Shown here one piece after another: positions 13,463-28,324 of a DNA stretch of 64,000 bases. The notes below the pieces were generated by a model, which saw nothing but the letters and a program-made list of their open reading frames with translations, was not told the DNA's origin and did no database searches. Position numbers and translations under genes: made by a program. The DNA comes from Opeltia flavorubescens. Lineage: Eukaryota; Ascomycota; Lecanoromycetes; Teloschistales; Teloschistaceae. The DNA lies in assembly GCA_000442125.1 (NCBI GenBank), contig KE546979.1:868001-932000 (forward strand). The letters are read 5' to 3'. Numbering within the stretch: position 1 is the stretch's first letter; every line of letters begins with the position of its first letter.

Positions 13463-16400
13463 AATCCTAGAGTATATCTATTAATAACTAATAGGGCTAA
13501 TTTCCGGCCGAATTCGATAGGGTTATAAAAAAACGAATCTTTAACGGCTAATTATACTATTAATTTCTATCTAAATTATTTAATTATTATATTATTAGAA
13601 TACGCTTACTTAGAACTTTAAACTAAGCTATTATAGGCGTTACTATATATAAAACTAACGAAATTATAATTATTATAATATTTAATTATTTTAGTAGTTA
13701 ATAATACTAATTTAAAAAGGGTCTGTAGTTATTTAATACTCGCTAGTCGTTAATCTAATAACCGAAATTCTATTCTTTTTTAATTATATTTTAATTACGA
13801 ATATATATCTTATAATCCTATTTTTACTTTATTTAGGTTATATTTTATTAACTATTATCGCGTTTAAGATCCAAGCTTAATAACGGCAGTTATTAATTAT
13901 TATAAATAATATCTTCGATAAGTTTTAGATAAAAAGCTAATATAAAAATACTAGATTTAATTTTAAAAATCGTTATTTTACTAATAAAATACTACTTTTC
14001 AGTTACTTATTATTATATATATAACTAATATATTTAGTTTATCTCCTCTTTATTAGAATTAGTATCTATTCCTAATTTATTATAATACTTTAATTAATTA
14101 ATTTTTTTTATTACTAGATTACCTACCTATAAATTAGTTTATATAGCGAATTCGACTTTATTAAATTTTATCTTATCTTTTTACCTCCCTATCGATTACT
14201 AGCTAAAAAAAATAGGTTTTTTATTATAAATTTATTATTTTATTTTTATATCGGACGCTTTATTAAAACTATACTATAATCTTTTTATTATAAATATAAA
14301 TTCTTAAATTATTAGAATTAATTATTATTAAACTTTTTATATAAATAGTAATATTATAGATTATAACTAGCTTTTATTTTTAATATACTCGCTATACTAT
14401 TATTACGCTATATTCCGATTTCTACTATTTTATTAAAGGTTTATTATAATTCGAAATTATAAATTAAATTTTATAATTATTATTAACTTTATTAAATAGA
14501 TATTTAATTATATAATAATAGATATATCAACTATAAATCCCGATTTAATTATATTATTATTTTATCTATTTTTAAATATACTTTAATAAAGTATAATATA
14601 GTAGGTTCTAGCGGTTTTTTTTTACTAAATTAAATATTATTAAGAGTTTAAATAACTCTTTTCCCGTAGCCCTCGATTTAATAAAATTTATAATTTTATA
14701 TAAATTACTATCTACCTCTAATTTATTATATAAAAAATTAGATAGTAAATAGATATATTATTTAAGCGAGAATATATAAAACGAATATAATAGCTATTTT
14801 ATTTTTATAAATTATTTATAATAATATTTATTTTAATTCAAACTTTAATATTTTTAATAATTCGATTTATTATAAATTAAAGATAATTTAATAATTAAAA
14901 AAGAATTAAAAATATTTAAAAATTTTTTTATTAATCGCTTTATTTAAAAATTTCCTTTTAAAATTAAATAAATAAATTATAAAATATAAAATATTACCGA
15001 TTAAAATAAACCTTTATAAGGATTTTTAAAGAAGTTATATATATTATAATAGCTTCAGTATCTATTCTAGATTTATAAGTACGCTTTTATCGATTATTTA
15101 TATTAATCCGATTTATTTTTTATTATATTTTAAAATAAAAAAATTTTATAAAAAAAGAATTATTTATAAATCTAATTACTTAAAATATATTATTTTAATT
15201 AAACGGTATTAGCTATAAATTAAAAAAGTCTAGTATAAAAGGGGGTTAAGTAAAATAATTATATAATAAATACCTTATATTTATATTAATATTTAAAAAA
15301 AGGTTTATTTTTAGTATATCTAATTATTATTCTCTTTTATTTATTAAAAAAAGAAACGCTATACTTTAAATCTTTAAATAAATTAAAGTACTTCTTTTTA
15401 GCCTTTTCTTTTTATTATTAATTAATTATTTACTATATAATATCTTTATTTATATATTTTTAGTAATTCGGTTTATATATATTTTAAATAAACTTTTTTT
15501 AACCCGCCTTTAATACAATATTAGTATAATAAATTTTAGATTTTATTAAATATAATTATATTATAAAATCTATAATATTATTATTTAATTATACTATTTT
15601 TATTTTTTTAAACCCTTATAAAAATACGTATACGTATTATATAATCCTTCTTTTTTTCGTCTTATTTAATATTTATTATCTTCTTTTCTACTAGAGGGTT
15701 AATTTTAAACGTATAATAGTTAAAAGTTGGATTTTCTATATTAATAACTATTATAATTTATTATATTCGATTCTATTTATTTAATAAATAATATCTTAAT
15801 TAATTTATAAAGTTAGCAGAAGTTTAAAAATATAATAAAAAGTCTAATAAATAAATAAACCTTAATATTAAAGCGATAATTAAAAATAAAATAAAATTAT
15901 AATAAATTAGAGCTTTACGGCTTTCGTTATCTTATAAAACTAGTTTAATCTAGAATATAATTATTATACGAAAATAGATATTAACTTACTAGAATTTAAT
16001 TATAAATAATAACGATTTAACTAATCTATTAAGTATTTAATTCTAAAGTGGCCGCTTAATTAAATAAATAGTAGATAACTAGATAAATTAATAGGGCCTT
16101 ATTTTAATATAGTATAGCGGAGGTAAAACTAGAAGAAATAAACGTTACCTATAATTTATAAAATATAACTGTTTTAATTATCCTAATTTTTATAATAATA
16201 TTATAATTATATAATTAAATGTTTATTAATAGTTTAATTATAGTCTTTTCTAATACTCTAACGATATAATAAAAAATAGTCCTTATTAAAAAATTATATA
16301 TAAAAATAGGTAGTAATTAATATTATTACTACTATATTTTTATTTATATTTTTAAAATATAGATTTTCCTTTACTCTATTTTTTTTTATTAATTTAGAGG

Positions 16401-18325
16401 AGCCGTAATATTCGATTTTACCGCCCTATTTATTATAATTTTAGATATATATTTTATTTTCTTCTATTATATTATATTATATTTATATTTTTAGTTAAAA
16501 TTTATTACCTTTATTTACTTATATTTATATAACCTTTTTAAAAAATATTTTTTTTTTAAACTAGTTATAAATATTATAAGCTTATAGCTCTTTTTAAATT
16601 TAAAACTATATTTTTATATTAATAATATTTTAAGAATAGCTTAATAAACTTCCCGAATAGAATAAGTTTTTTATATTTTTAAATTTAACGTAATTTACTT
16701 TAATAAAGATAAAATAACTAAATTCTCTTTAATATATTTAATCGTACTCTAATATAACTATTTTTAGATTTAATAAAAAGAAAAAAATAAGAAATTTTTA
16801 CTTTACGCGAAATTACTATTAATAATAATAATTTTAATTTACCGCGTTTTTTTAACTGTAGTATTATAACTAAAATAAAATAATACTATTTAATATAAAA
16901 GCCTCTTTTATTAAAATTTATTTAATAAGTTTTATACTAACGTCTAAAATAGTATATTATTTATACTCTATATTAGTAATAATTTTAGATTTTAAAGATA
17001 ATATAGGAATTATAATTTAGATAATAAATATTATTAATAATAAAACGTTAAACGAATACCTCGATATTTACTAGTCGTAATATTTTTATAAATAACTCTT
17101 TTAATAGTAGTATTTATATTATAAATACTTATAATAATATTGATTTCGGCGTTGATTTTATTAGAATTTAAAGGTATTATTTAAATATTATAATATTTAT
17201 AAATCGGATTTTGTTTAACCTATATAAATAATAAAGCGATAATTTTTAAATAAAAAAAAAAGGCCTAGTAATAACTAGTTTTTTGAGTAAACTCTATTTC
17301 CTCCTTTTTATTAGGTTAACTATATAATTTTTTATTTAAAATTAATAGCTTCTACTATAAATATTAAAGCCCGGTAAAAGTACTAATAATTATTAATATT
17401 TCCATATAATTTTTAACAGCTATAATAGTAAAAGATAAAAATAGGTATAATCGGGATACAGATCGCTAGTCTATATACTTAAAAGGAGTGGTATTAATTT
17501 ACCTAAAATAGTAGACGTATTATAGCTAGATTATTAATATTTATTTAAATCTTTAAATATTATATTTTTTTTAAAATATATAGTAGTAATTAAATAAAAT
17601 AAATATATATTTTTATTTACTATAACTAATATAACTAAATAATAATATTATATTATAGTTAAACGAATATCTACGGAAATCTATTAAATAAAATATATTA
17701 TAGTATTTAAATACGCGTTAATATTTAATTAATAATTTAATGATATCGATATTATAGATATAATAGATATAAATAAAGTTATAGTTTAATAAACTATTAT
17801 CTATATTTATTAAACTAAAAATAGATATAATTATAATAATTTACGATATATAAAAAATACTTAGAGAATAGTTACTATCTATTATCTATATAATAGATAT
17901 CTCGTATATAATTAATTATAGAAATAAAATATAGAGTTTATAAATTATATCTAGTAAAAATAAAATTAAAGTATATAATCTTTTTAATTTATAGTATTAT
18001 ATATAGTAAACTATTATTAGTTTTTAAAAATATATAATATAATATACGGGTAAAAAAAAGGTTCTATATATTTATTAATACTAGTTTTCTATACTTTTAT
18101 AGACTTTCGACGAAGACTTAAGAAACCTTGAGCTATTAATAGTTTCTAAAATAACTCTAGTACGGTTTTTATAGATAAAAACGTAAAATTTACTATTATA
18201 GCGCTCTACTAGTATAGCGCGAGCCCGGCGCCGTTTTATAATTTCCTAATATTTAATAAATAATTTTAAATTATATCTAAAGTCTTTACTTTAATATTAA
18301 ATTATATATATTATTATATATAAAA
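13463..18325 (+). mobile_element. Gypsy-like LTR retrotransposon relic, internal part
   Basis: Degenerate pol-like sequence on the + strand. The stretch at about 15050-15500 resembles Gypsy reverse transcriptase: a block like that around the IxxKxRYPLP motif near 15170-15215, and about 60 codons later a block like the MPFGL...FQ...IN region near 15370-15450. That spacing matches the family. No LTRs or target duplication were found, so the limits are only those of the unassigned interval. A slightly GC-richer patch at about 18190-18240 may be a remnant of a terminal region. The relic is broken throughout and older than the family A copies on both sides. A Copia-type assignment cannot be fully excluded. 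Confidence 0.4.
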
Positions 18326-18330
18326 TTCTA
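18326..18330. repeat. Left target-site duplication TTCTA of Gypsy copy 2
   Basis: TTCTA directly precedes the left LTR and recurs at 32871-32875. Confidence 0.9.
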
Positions 18331-18535
18331 TATCGTACAATAGGTATACGGTGATAGTATAGTATTAAAGGTAAGAAATTATTTACCTATAGAATCTATA
18401 ATTAAATAAATATAGGCGCTAAAAAGCGCTAAACTTAACTAGGTAAATATATTTAAAAGGCCTCCTTCGGGCTATAATAGCTATTTAACCCTATCTACCC
18501 TATTAGTCTTCTACCTATATAGTATAGCTATAATA
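18331..18535 (-). repeat. Gypsy family A copy 2, left LTR
   Basis: 205 bp, aligned without gaps to the LTRs of copy 1. It begins TATCGTACA, which fixes the family LTR start relative to the duplicated TTCTA. Confidence 0.92.
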
Positions 18536-20066
18536 GATATAGGTAATAAATAAAGCTATTAGCCTTTAATAATAGGCTCTTTCTCGCTAATAAGCGGCTT
18601 TTTAGCGTATTCCTACTATTTAATATTAGTATTAGTATTATTAACGGCTTTACTATAATTTAAAGCCGATTTTAGATTGTAGTAGCGCTTATACTTTTCT
18701 ATTAGTACTTTAATATTATTTAAATAGTATTTAAATATTTATTAGTTCTTTTAAATTTATAACTAACCTAATAAATAAAATATTAAATAAAAAAACTTCT
18801 ATTTTTATAAATACGGCGCTTATAAAGGATTTATTTGATTTAAAATTTTTTATTACTATTAATAACAACTAGGGGTATAAATATATAGTAGCGCTAATAG
18901 AGATTATTACTAGAGTTAATAATAAACTTTAGATATACTACTAATATTATATTATAAATCTTTATAATAAGTAGTAATTCTAAATAATAGGCTAATAATC
19001 TAATATATTCGATAATTTTAAAAAGGCCTACTAGCAATTATTTAATCTTTTTAGAAATAAATTTTAATATATTATAGCTTCGATATAAATATATTTTTAT
19101 AAAATCGCTAATTTTAAAGTAAATTAGTTAATAGTATATATTATAATATTCTTTTATTTTTATTATAATAAAGGTAATAATATCTTTTATATCGATATAT
19201 ATAGGTTAGTACTCTTTTATAGTTACTAATATTATTATATTCTATACTATAGATATATTTATATACTTATTAACTTTTAAAATAGTTAGGTTACGATAAT
19301 AAACTATCTATATTATAGCTAGAAAGATAGCTAGTTCTTTAATAGGAATATTAGCGGAAGTTTTAAAGCCTAGTATATCTTTTAATTAAATAACTTATTT
19401 AAAGTTTAGTAAATATAAAAAGTCTAATATTTCGCGAGTTTTAAATCCGAATAGTAAAGTATTTAATTAGATATTTTAAATATAAAACTATAATTTATAA
19501 AGTAATTAAAAATTGTTAATATTTATTAAAGAATAATAGGCTATAGCCTAAAGTCGTCTAGTATAATAATATAATAATATATAGTAATTTTAATAATTTA
19601 ATTAGACTATTTTAATATATTATTAGTTTATAAATACTAGATAATAGAATACTATAAATNTACCTTTACTATTTTAAATATCTAGTATTATAGTTAATTA
19701 ATAAACTTTCTATCGCGATTCGAAATTACTACTTATAGTATACTTTAATTTAATTTTATTAATCTATTTAATAGCTATTTAGCCTATTTTTTACTGCTTT
19801 AAATAGTCCTTTTAGATATATAAATAACTACTTTAGTAAATTTATTTATTACTAATTTATAATAATTATACCCTTTATACGATTTTAATAGAGTAAAAAT
19901 AAAATCGATAATAAATATATAAAACGGTTTTATTAAGTTAAATACTAGTTATAAAACTTTATATAGGCGGTAGTAAAGTATTTAATTAATTTAGTATTAT
20001 AGGTAGTAGTAGATAAACTTATATAGCTTTGTTAATATATTATATATTTAAAAGCCTTTTATTAAG

Positions 20067-20070
<4 letters not shown>

Positions 20071-20106
<36 letters not shown>
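20071..20106. repeat. (TA)18 microsatellite inside Gypsy copy 2
   Basis: Uninterrupted TA run of about 36 bp. The homologous place in copy 1 (about 7204-7219) has only about 8 units, so the array expanded or contracted after the copies separated. Confidence 0.9.
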
Positions 20107-20109
<3 letters not shown>

Positions 20110-21123
20110 GAGATAGCCTATTTTATTATATATTAACTAGAATACTTCTTCTTTTATATCCGTGGGTATTATTAAATATAAGCTTCGTTTATTATTATTA
20201 AAATAAAGCAACCTGTTAATAATATAATATAGTAATTTAATAGTATTATTATCTAACTTTATATTAGTTTTAATAAATTCCTTAACTTTAATCTAGCGGC
20301 TTTTTTTAGTATACCTATCGATTAATTATTAATAGAATTTAGCTAATATTTCTACTAGGTTTACTAGAAAATAACGTATTATAAAAATATCTATATTTAA
20401 TAATTTATCCGTTTTTAGGCGGTATTTATAGCTAATAAGCCTAAATAATATATCTAAAATAGTAATTATAACTTTAAGCTTATAATAGATATTAAACTTA
20501 AAATATTTAAAATATTTAAAAGCTTATATTAAATAAAAATTAGATTTTTTTATAAATATTATACTTCAGCTAGTTTAGCGTAAAATATTAATTATAGCGG
20601 AATAATCTATATAAATAATAATAATATATTTAACTATTTCGATTATATAATAGATTTTTTTTACTATTTAAATAATACCTATAACCTCTAACTTTATAAA
20701 CTAATAGCGAATTTTAGTATCTAATAGTAAGCGGTTAAAAAATAGAATTAATCGTTTAAATTTTTATTTAGGTTTTTTATTTATTTTATAAATAACCTCG
20801 TTTAAATTATAATAAATATAAACTATAAAACCGAATTTTTTATTAGTATCTAGATTTATATATAGTACTAAACTTTTATTAAATTAGACTAGAATTAATA
20901 ATAATAAAAAAAGCTTCTATAAATAATAAAATACGTTAAATTTTTTAAATATAAGTACTACTAGTAAATTCTAGGTAGTAGCTTTTTTATAAACGTTATT
21001 TTTAATAATAATATCGCGGTTTATATAAATTTTACGCTTTTAAAATAGTTTAATAATAGCCGTATAATTTATAATATATTATTAAAGATAGTTTATAAAA
21101 TTAAAATATTTTTTAAGCTATTA

Positions 21124-21128
21124 AAGTA
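21124..21128. repeat. Left target-site duplication AAGTA of the Copia element
   Basis: AAGTA occurs before the left LTR and again at 28458-28462. Copy 1 at about 8235 shows the equivalent uninterrupted site, confirming the insertion point. Confidence 0.93.
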
Positions 21129-21261
21129 TATTGAAATCACGTATATAAAAAGCTTGCTTGATTGTTTCTAGAGGATAAAGGCCCTAGCTATATATACGGT
21201 TTTCGTCCGAAGTGGCTGGGGTTACGTAACGTTAGAATTGATCTATACACGCATTTTAATA
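21129..21261 (-). repeat. Copia element, left LTR
   Basis: 133 bp. It differs from the right LTR at 16 positions, all transitions, with no indel (88% identity by hand count). Confidence 0.94.
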
Positions 21262-21610
21262 CTCCTACTCAGATAAATGCTAACGATATAATAAAAATAA
21301 AAAAACTATATAATAAATATATTAAATAAATAAAAACAAGTATATAATACGAGCTCCTATTATAGGTATATAGGGGCAGCTCCTATTAATACTATATCCA
21401 GCCCAAATACTATATTAAACGAAAAAACCGAGTGAAAAAAACCGGAAAAACAGGGGCATGATTTAGGCGATAGTCTAGGCGACTTCTAGATAGTAGGCCC
21501 CTATAAAGGTGCTAAAAACTCCAGGCGATCGACCCTCTATAATACTAGTAGTATTAGTACTATAGCGTTATAGAAAGCCTAGAAGTACGCTAGTAGTATA
21601 AAAAAGTTAA
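21262..21610 (-). other. Weakly RIPped 3' non-coding segment of the Copia element
   Basis: Clearly richer in G+C, CpA and TpG than its surroundings, with a repeated AGCTCCTATTA near 21353 and 21379. It lies between the end of pol and the LTR. Nothing in it resembles a gene; it probably remained close to the ancestral sequence. Confidence 0.6.
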
Positions 21611-24600
21611 TAAATAGTATTTTAATTTTAATTAAGTCCCTCGCTATATAAAACGCACTTTACGTAAAATTCTTAAAAAAAGTATTATTTATATATTTTC
21701 TTATATATTTTAAAAATAAAATTTTATTATAAATCTAAATTTACGAGTTTTAGTTAAAAATATACTTAAAAGATATATAAAGGGAGTAATATTCTTTATC
21801 TATTATTCTAATAATAGCGAATTAAATCTAATAATATATTTTATATAATAAATAGTTTAAATATATATTATCTAGTAAATTTAATAGGTATTCTAAAAGT
21901 ATTTATACTTTTAAATATATATTTAAATATAATATTTTAGAGTATTATTAACTTATAAAATCTAATTAAATATTATAATTTATAGTTATATATTTTAAAA
22001 AATTAGGTATACCCTATTTAAACGGATATCGCTATTAATATAATTTTTACTAGCTATTCGTTAAGTAATATTATTAGGAATTAAAAAAAGTTATAATAGA
22101 TTAAATTAATTTTAATATATTAAAATTCCGGGTAATTATAAAAAAGTCCGTTTTAAAATATAGTAAATAAACTTTACTATTCTTTAATCCGAAATTATAA
22201 ATAATAATATTTTAAAAAAAAACCCTAGAAGTTTATAATAATAAAAAATAAATAGATAGGCCCTATTATATATTATATTATAGTTAATACAATTAGTTAC
22301 TTAATAGATTTATATTATAAAATATATTTTATAGCGGCTTCCGGCCTAAAAAGTCTAATTATATATATAAGATTCTAGGCGCTTTTTAGTAATTATAATC
22401 GACCGTAGTAGTAAAAGTAAATTAAAGGATAAAAATTTTATAAAAACCTCTAGCTTATACTCTAGCTATATAAATATAAGTATACTTCTTTATAAAAATT
22501 TCTAATAATATTACTTAACTTTACTTTAATAATTTATTTTAAATAATCCTATTAATAAACTTTTAAAAGATTTTTAAAAAAAATAAAAAGTTTCTAAAAT
22601 AAATTTTTAATAGGCCTTTTATCTAGAATCTAATAGGAGTTTTAAATAAAGATTTCTTTATATTTTAGGTATTTTATACTCCCCTAGAGTTATATTTATA
22701 AATATTCTAAAATATATTAAACGGGATTAAATATTATTTTAAAGTTTTCTTTTAAATTTAATACTATCCGGAAAGTTTTAAAGTATATTTAGTTTAGAAA
22801 TTTTATAAAATTATTTATAATTATTTTATCGGTAAGTAAAAAATAAAAATTAATTATTTTATCGTTAATTTTCTTTTTAAGCTATTTAATTTAGATATTT
22901 ATATATTTATAACGCCTATAAAACTAAAGGTTTTTAGTTGAAGTAATTATATTTTAGTTATTATTATAAATAATAATAGCTTTAAGCTCGGGGGTTTCTT
23001 ATTTTAAAAATATTTAGCTTAGAAGGTTTTAGAACTATATAGTTTCTTTAATAATTTAGGTTTATTCGATTATTTCAGCTTTATAGGTAAATAAAGCTAT
23101 TATAGCTTAATATTTTAAAAATTAATTAAAGGCTTTACTCCCTATATTAAAAATATACCTAGAGGTTAACCGTCGTATAGATTAATTACCCGCCTAATTA
23201 AAATTCGTATAACCTGTAAAAATTTATAAATTATTTTTATAAATAAAAATCTAGTAAAAAGTCCTTTTAAAATACTAAAAGATTCGTTTAATAATACCCT
23301 AATAATATTATAAAAAATTTAAGCTATAGCGATTAATAATTAAAATAGTATAAGCGATATTAAAGCGAGTTCTAAATATAATATATATAAAGAATTTAAT
23401 AGTAAATTAATATTATTTATAAAATTCGAATAGATAATTATACTTAGGGGGAGTAGATTCTAAACGATAAATAGTTTCTATAGATATAGTAATAGGCTTA
23501 TAATTTTAAAACTTATAATTTTTAAGGACCTATTTAATATAACTAGCCTAGTTAAATTAAAAAGTTCGATTTAGTTTATTACGGGTAATTTTTATACCTA
23601 AATAGAAATTAAAAAAGCCTATATTCGTTATTTAAAAATTTTTTAATAAATATTACTTAATTTTATTAACTTTAGAAGTATTAGAGCCCGTTATAAAAAT
23701 ATTATCTATATAAACTTTAATAATTATTCGTCTATTTATAAAAATATTATAATTAACTAGTAGTAGGTTAAAACCGAGAATTTAAAAGAAATTAGTAAAA
23801 TAAATATATTATATTTAAAGGGATTATTTAAAATTATAAAAAGCTTTATTAAATTTATAAATAAGTTTAAAGGAATTTTCTTTAAAATTTATAGGTTATA
23901 TAATATAAATTTCTTCTTTAATAATACCGTATAAAAAGGCAGTAATAATATTTATTTATTTAAAGTCCTAATCTATTACTATAATAATTATAAAAATAGC
24001 TTTATAGTTTATAGATTTAACTATTAAGGCGAAAGTTTTATTATAATCGACGTCTTATTATTATTCGAATTTTTAAATAATTTATTAAATTTTAAAATAA
24101 AGAATATTACTATAAATATCCTTTTTAATTTTATATATCTATTTTCTAGTAAATACTACGTTCTAGCCTTTAAAAAAGAATTATAGGGTTTATATTCTAT
24201 TTTTTTTTAATAAATCGATTTTCGTTTATATAACGGCTATATATTTATTTTAAAGATTAAAGGTTATAGTTTCTCTTTAATTTTAGAGGTCTTTATTATA
24301 ATTAAAGGCGTAGGTAAATAATATAAATAAGAAAATAATAAGGTCTAGTAAAAAAGTACGGTTAATTTATAGCTCCGGGTATTAGTATAATATAATTAAA
24401 AATTTATTAATATTATAGGCTTAAAATTTATTAAAGCGTTAAAAATAGATATAAAAATTTAGCGGGCTATTTAACTAATAAGTTTAATAGTTTATCTAGA
24501 AGTTTAAAGAATTAAAAAAAGGATTAAAAAGCTAATAAATTTCTAAATTCGTTTCCAAATCTAAAAGTTCTTTTATATAAAATTATTTTATAGATTAAAG

Positions 24601-27600
24601 TATAAAAGTAATTTTAGGCGGAACTCTAATTATAATATTCTATAACCCTTTAAAATTAGAATATTTTAAAAAAAATAATTCTTTTAAATAATTATTTAAA
24701 TTATTATAAAGGTATTTTTTATAAAAAATTATATTTATAGACCTAATAATTTTTTTATTAAAACTAAAAAGTTTATAGATATAGAGGCTAGTATAATTTA
24801 GAAATTTATACTTAATAGCGCGTAGATCGAATTTCTAAACTTTTATTTTAAAATTTCTATATATAAAAGTATTATACTCTAGTATATAGGTATTTAAGAG
24901 GTTTAATTTAACTCCTTAAAGTTTTTTATAAAGTATTATATTTAATTTTAATAATAAAGACTGGAATTTTAAAAATACTATAATATCGATAAAAAACGGT
25001 TAATATTTATAAAGGATACCGCTATTAAAAAATAATAGATAGGCTTTATTTAAAAAAGCTAAATTTAAGTATTTTAAAGCGCCGTTTCCTTATAAATTAT
25101 AAAATATAATTAACTCCTACTAAATACCTATATTCCGGAATTTTATCTAGAAAAGGTAGTTATTATATTCCTCGCTATTATTATTATAGAATTTTCTAAT
25201 TAAAAAGTTTTCGCGTTTATATTTCTTTCTAAATTTAATAAATTTAAAGAAAATTTTAAAGGCGTTTTTAGTTTTTATATAGTAAACTTTAATAAATTAA
25301 ATATAGTCGTCTATAAACGTAAAAATATATAGGCTACTATTATAGGCGGTAAATAACCTATATTCGCTAATAGAATCTATAACGTCCGAGTGAATTAAGT
25401 CTATAATATAGTCCCTAGACTCTATTAAATTTTAGTATAGTTTAGTATATTATTTATCTAATATATATATTTTATAGTATTCCTCCTTTATTTTTTTAAA
25501 AAGATTAATATTTATAGCTATTTTATTTATTAACTTTTTAATATTTTATTCCTCGAAATAACCTATTTTTTAATACTAAAAATCTAGAATATTAGGGCGG
25601 ATTAAGGCTATAGTTATAATATATTATCCTATATTAATAGTAGTTTTTTCGTACTACTAGAAAATAAAAATATTTCTATATAGGAAGGTAGTAATTTTAT
25701 TTTTAAAGGTAGTTTAAAAGTTTATTTCGTTAAATTCTATTTTAAATTATACTTCCTTTTTTATTAGTTACCTTGTAGAAATAAAATTAACTATAATCTC
25801 TAGTATATATTATATATCGGTAAGCGTAAAAATAAATATTTTATTTTTTATTATATAAAGGAATTTAATAGTATTAATATTAAAAGGTTTAGAGTTAAAT
25901 CTACTAATATTATTAAAAAGGAGGCCGTTAATAGAACGGAAATTTTAAAAAGGTCCTGTTAAAAAATAGTATACTAACTATAGTAATTATTTAAAAACTA
26001 GAGTTTAAAGCGGTTTTTAAAAAAAAAGAAAATATTTAATAAATATAATATTATATATATTATCTGATTTTCTAGATATAGCTAAATAGTATTTTAGCTA
26101 TTATTTTCTTTTTTTTTAATATTTTTATTCTTATCTTTAAATTTATTATTTTTATTTTTTCCTTTATTTTTATTTTTACCGTCGCGCCGATTTTTATTAA
26201 TACGATTATTATTCCTATTTCTAGTATTAGATTTTACCCTTTATTTTTTTATCTAGGCTTTCTAGAGTTCCGGGTGGATTTAATAATAAATAGCCGATAT
26301 ATAACTATCTTTACTATAGATAATATAGTAATCGATTTTAATAATAATTTACTATTTATTACCTATAATTTTATCTAGAAGAGAGTTTATAGATAATAAT
26401 ACTAGGTTATTAGTAGTAGACTATTAGTTTTTTTAAAAAGTAATAATTTTTTTAATTATTTTATCGATTATAATTATTAACTTATAAAAGGAATTATTAA
26501 AAAATATTATTTAGTAAATTTAAAAAAAAGTTATATAAAAGTATTTAAAAGAGGGTTTAAATATAATAAAAAAATTATTAATAATATAAACCGCGGGAGG
26601 AAAAATATTTATTATACTAAATTTATTAATAATACGCCGAAATTTTTAAGTAAAAGCTTTAATATTAAAGAAAATATTATAATAGATTTAGCGGTATTAG
26701 TTATAAAGAATAATAAAAGATTTACTACTTTTAAAAGTAAAATTTTTTTTAAAAGCTTATATTATTATTAAAGTATTTATTATTAGTATATTTTTAATAA
26801 TAAAATAGGCTAAGTTATTACTATAGGTTATTTAGATAATTTAGCAGGCTGTTTCTATTCGCGTTTTTATATTTCCTAGAGTATTTTAAGGGAAAGAACT
26901 ATATAAATAATTATTAAAGTTATTAAATTTAAAAAATTTATTAATTCGATAGAATTATAAATAATATATATTACTACTTTTAAATATAGGAATTCTTATT
27001 AAAGATATCTAGATTAAATATTTAAGCTGGTTGCTAGTATAAAATTGTTAGTAGCTATATTGTTATTTATAGTAGTTAAATAAACTAGAAAATTTAATAG
27101 TTATATTAATTTTTTAGAATTCTAGACCGGATTTTTATATTTAAAAAAATACTTTAAAGTTTAAAATATACCTATAAGTATACTTATAGTTATACTAATA
27201 GGTATAACGTTATAGAGATCGTTATTACTATAATAATTTAATTTAAAAAACAGGCTTTAATAGTATAAAAAGTATTTTTAATCTATAATAAAGACGGTTA
27301 TTAAATTAAAAAGATTTTTTTTAAAAAGAAAAATTTTAGATTAATTAATTTATAAATTATAAATTTAAATTTTTATTAACTTTTAAATTAAATTTAAATA
27401 AATATAAAAGGTTAAAAAATAGAATTAAATATTTAATATTCTTTAAAAAATATTTAAAGTCTTAAAGTTAATTTTAATAAAAATTATTTAAAAATTCTTT
27501 TAAATAAAAGCGATAAAAAGTATTTAAACTATCTATTCTATTTTAAAAAATTAAAAGTATAAATAATTAATTATAAAGATAAATTAATTAAAAAAAAAGT

Positions 27601-28089
27601 AGTATATTAGCGGTATTTTATATTTTATATTTATTTACGACCCTTTAATTTATAGGCTTTTTATTTAATAGCTTTAGCCTTTTTAAAAAATAACCTAGCC
27701 TTTAAAATAGCTAGATTTAGTTAATTTCTAGATATTATAGAAATAAATTTATAGTAAAATAGATAGTAGAAGAATTAATTAATAATTAGGAAATCTAAAT
27801 TCTAATATAATAGTGAAAATAGAAGGTAGGAAAAAAGATAAAAAGCCTAACTACCCGAATTTTATAAAGATAATTATTAAAAGGGCCCGGAAGAAGGTAT
27901 TAATAGAGTAATTATAATTTATAGATATAGAAGTTATTTTAATATAACCGGCTAATAATTTTAATATTAGAGGGATATAAAGCCTTTAATTAAATATTTA
28001 AAGGAATTTTCCGAAGCTTTTAATATTTTAAAATAGTTAGCTTATTTCTAGCAGAACTAGATTTTTAAAATATAGTTAATAGTAGAGGA

Positions 28090-28324
28090 TTTAATTTAGC
28101 GAAATTACTTATAAAGTTCTTTACCTTTAAGAATCCGGAGGCTGGGTGCCTGGAATTTAAAGGTTAGTAGCCAGAGTTATTAATTAAAGAAGCTAATAAG
28201 GATACTTTAGCTGTAGATTTTAGGGTAGAGAATTTATAAAGGAACTGGTAAGTTCAGCGTATACTATAGAGAGCCACGCGTGCTATAAGTATATAAATAA
28301 GGAGCCTGCTCCGGGCTTATAACC
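28090..28324 (-). other. Weakly RIPped leader of the Copia element
   Basis: Segment next to the 5' LTR with many retained CpA/TpG sites. Its LTR-proximal end, reverse-complemented, begins GGTTATAAGCCCGG and looks like a tRNA primer-binding site. It marks the start of the untranslated leader. Confidence 0.6.

Noticed and set aside
16370-17200. Possible Helitron helicase or second transposon protein
   Set aside because: Only a vague hydrophobic pattern; no helicase motif could be defended, and the interval fits the Gypsy-like relic equally well.
18190-18240. GC-rich patch as a promoter or gene remnant
   Set aside because: About 50 bp only, no frame and no motif; most simply a less mutated scrap of the older retroelement.
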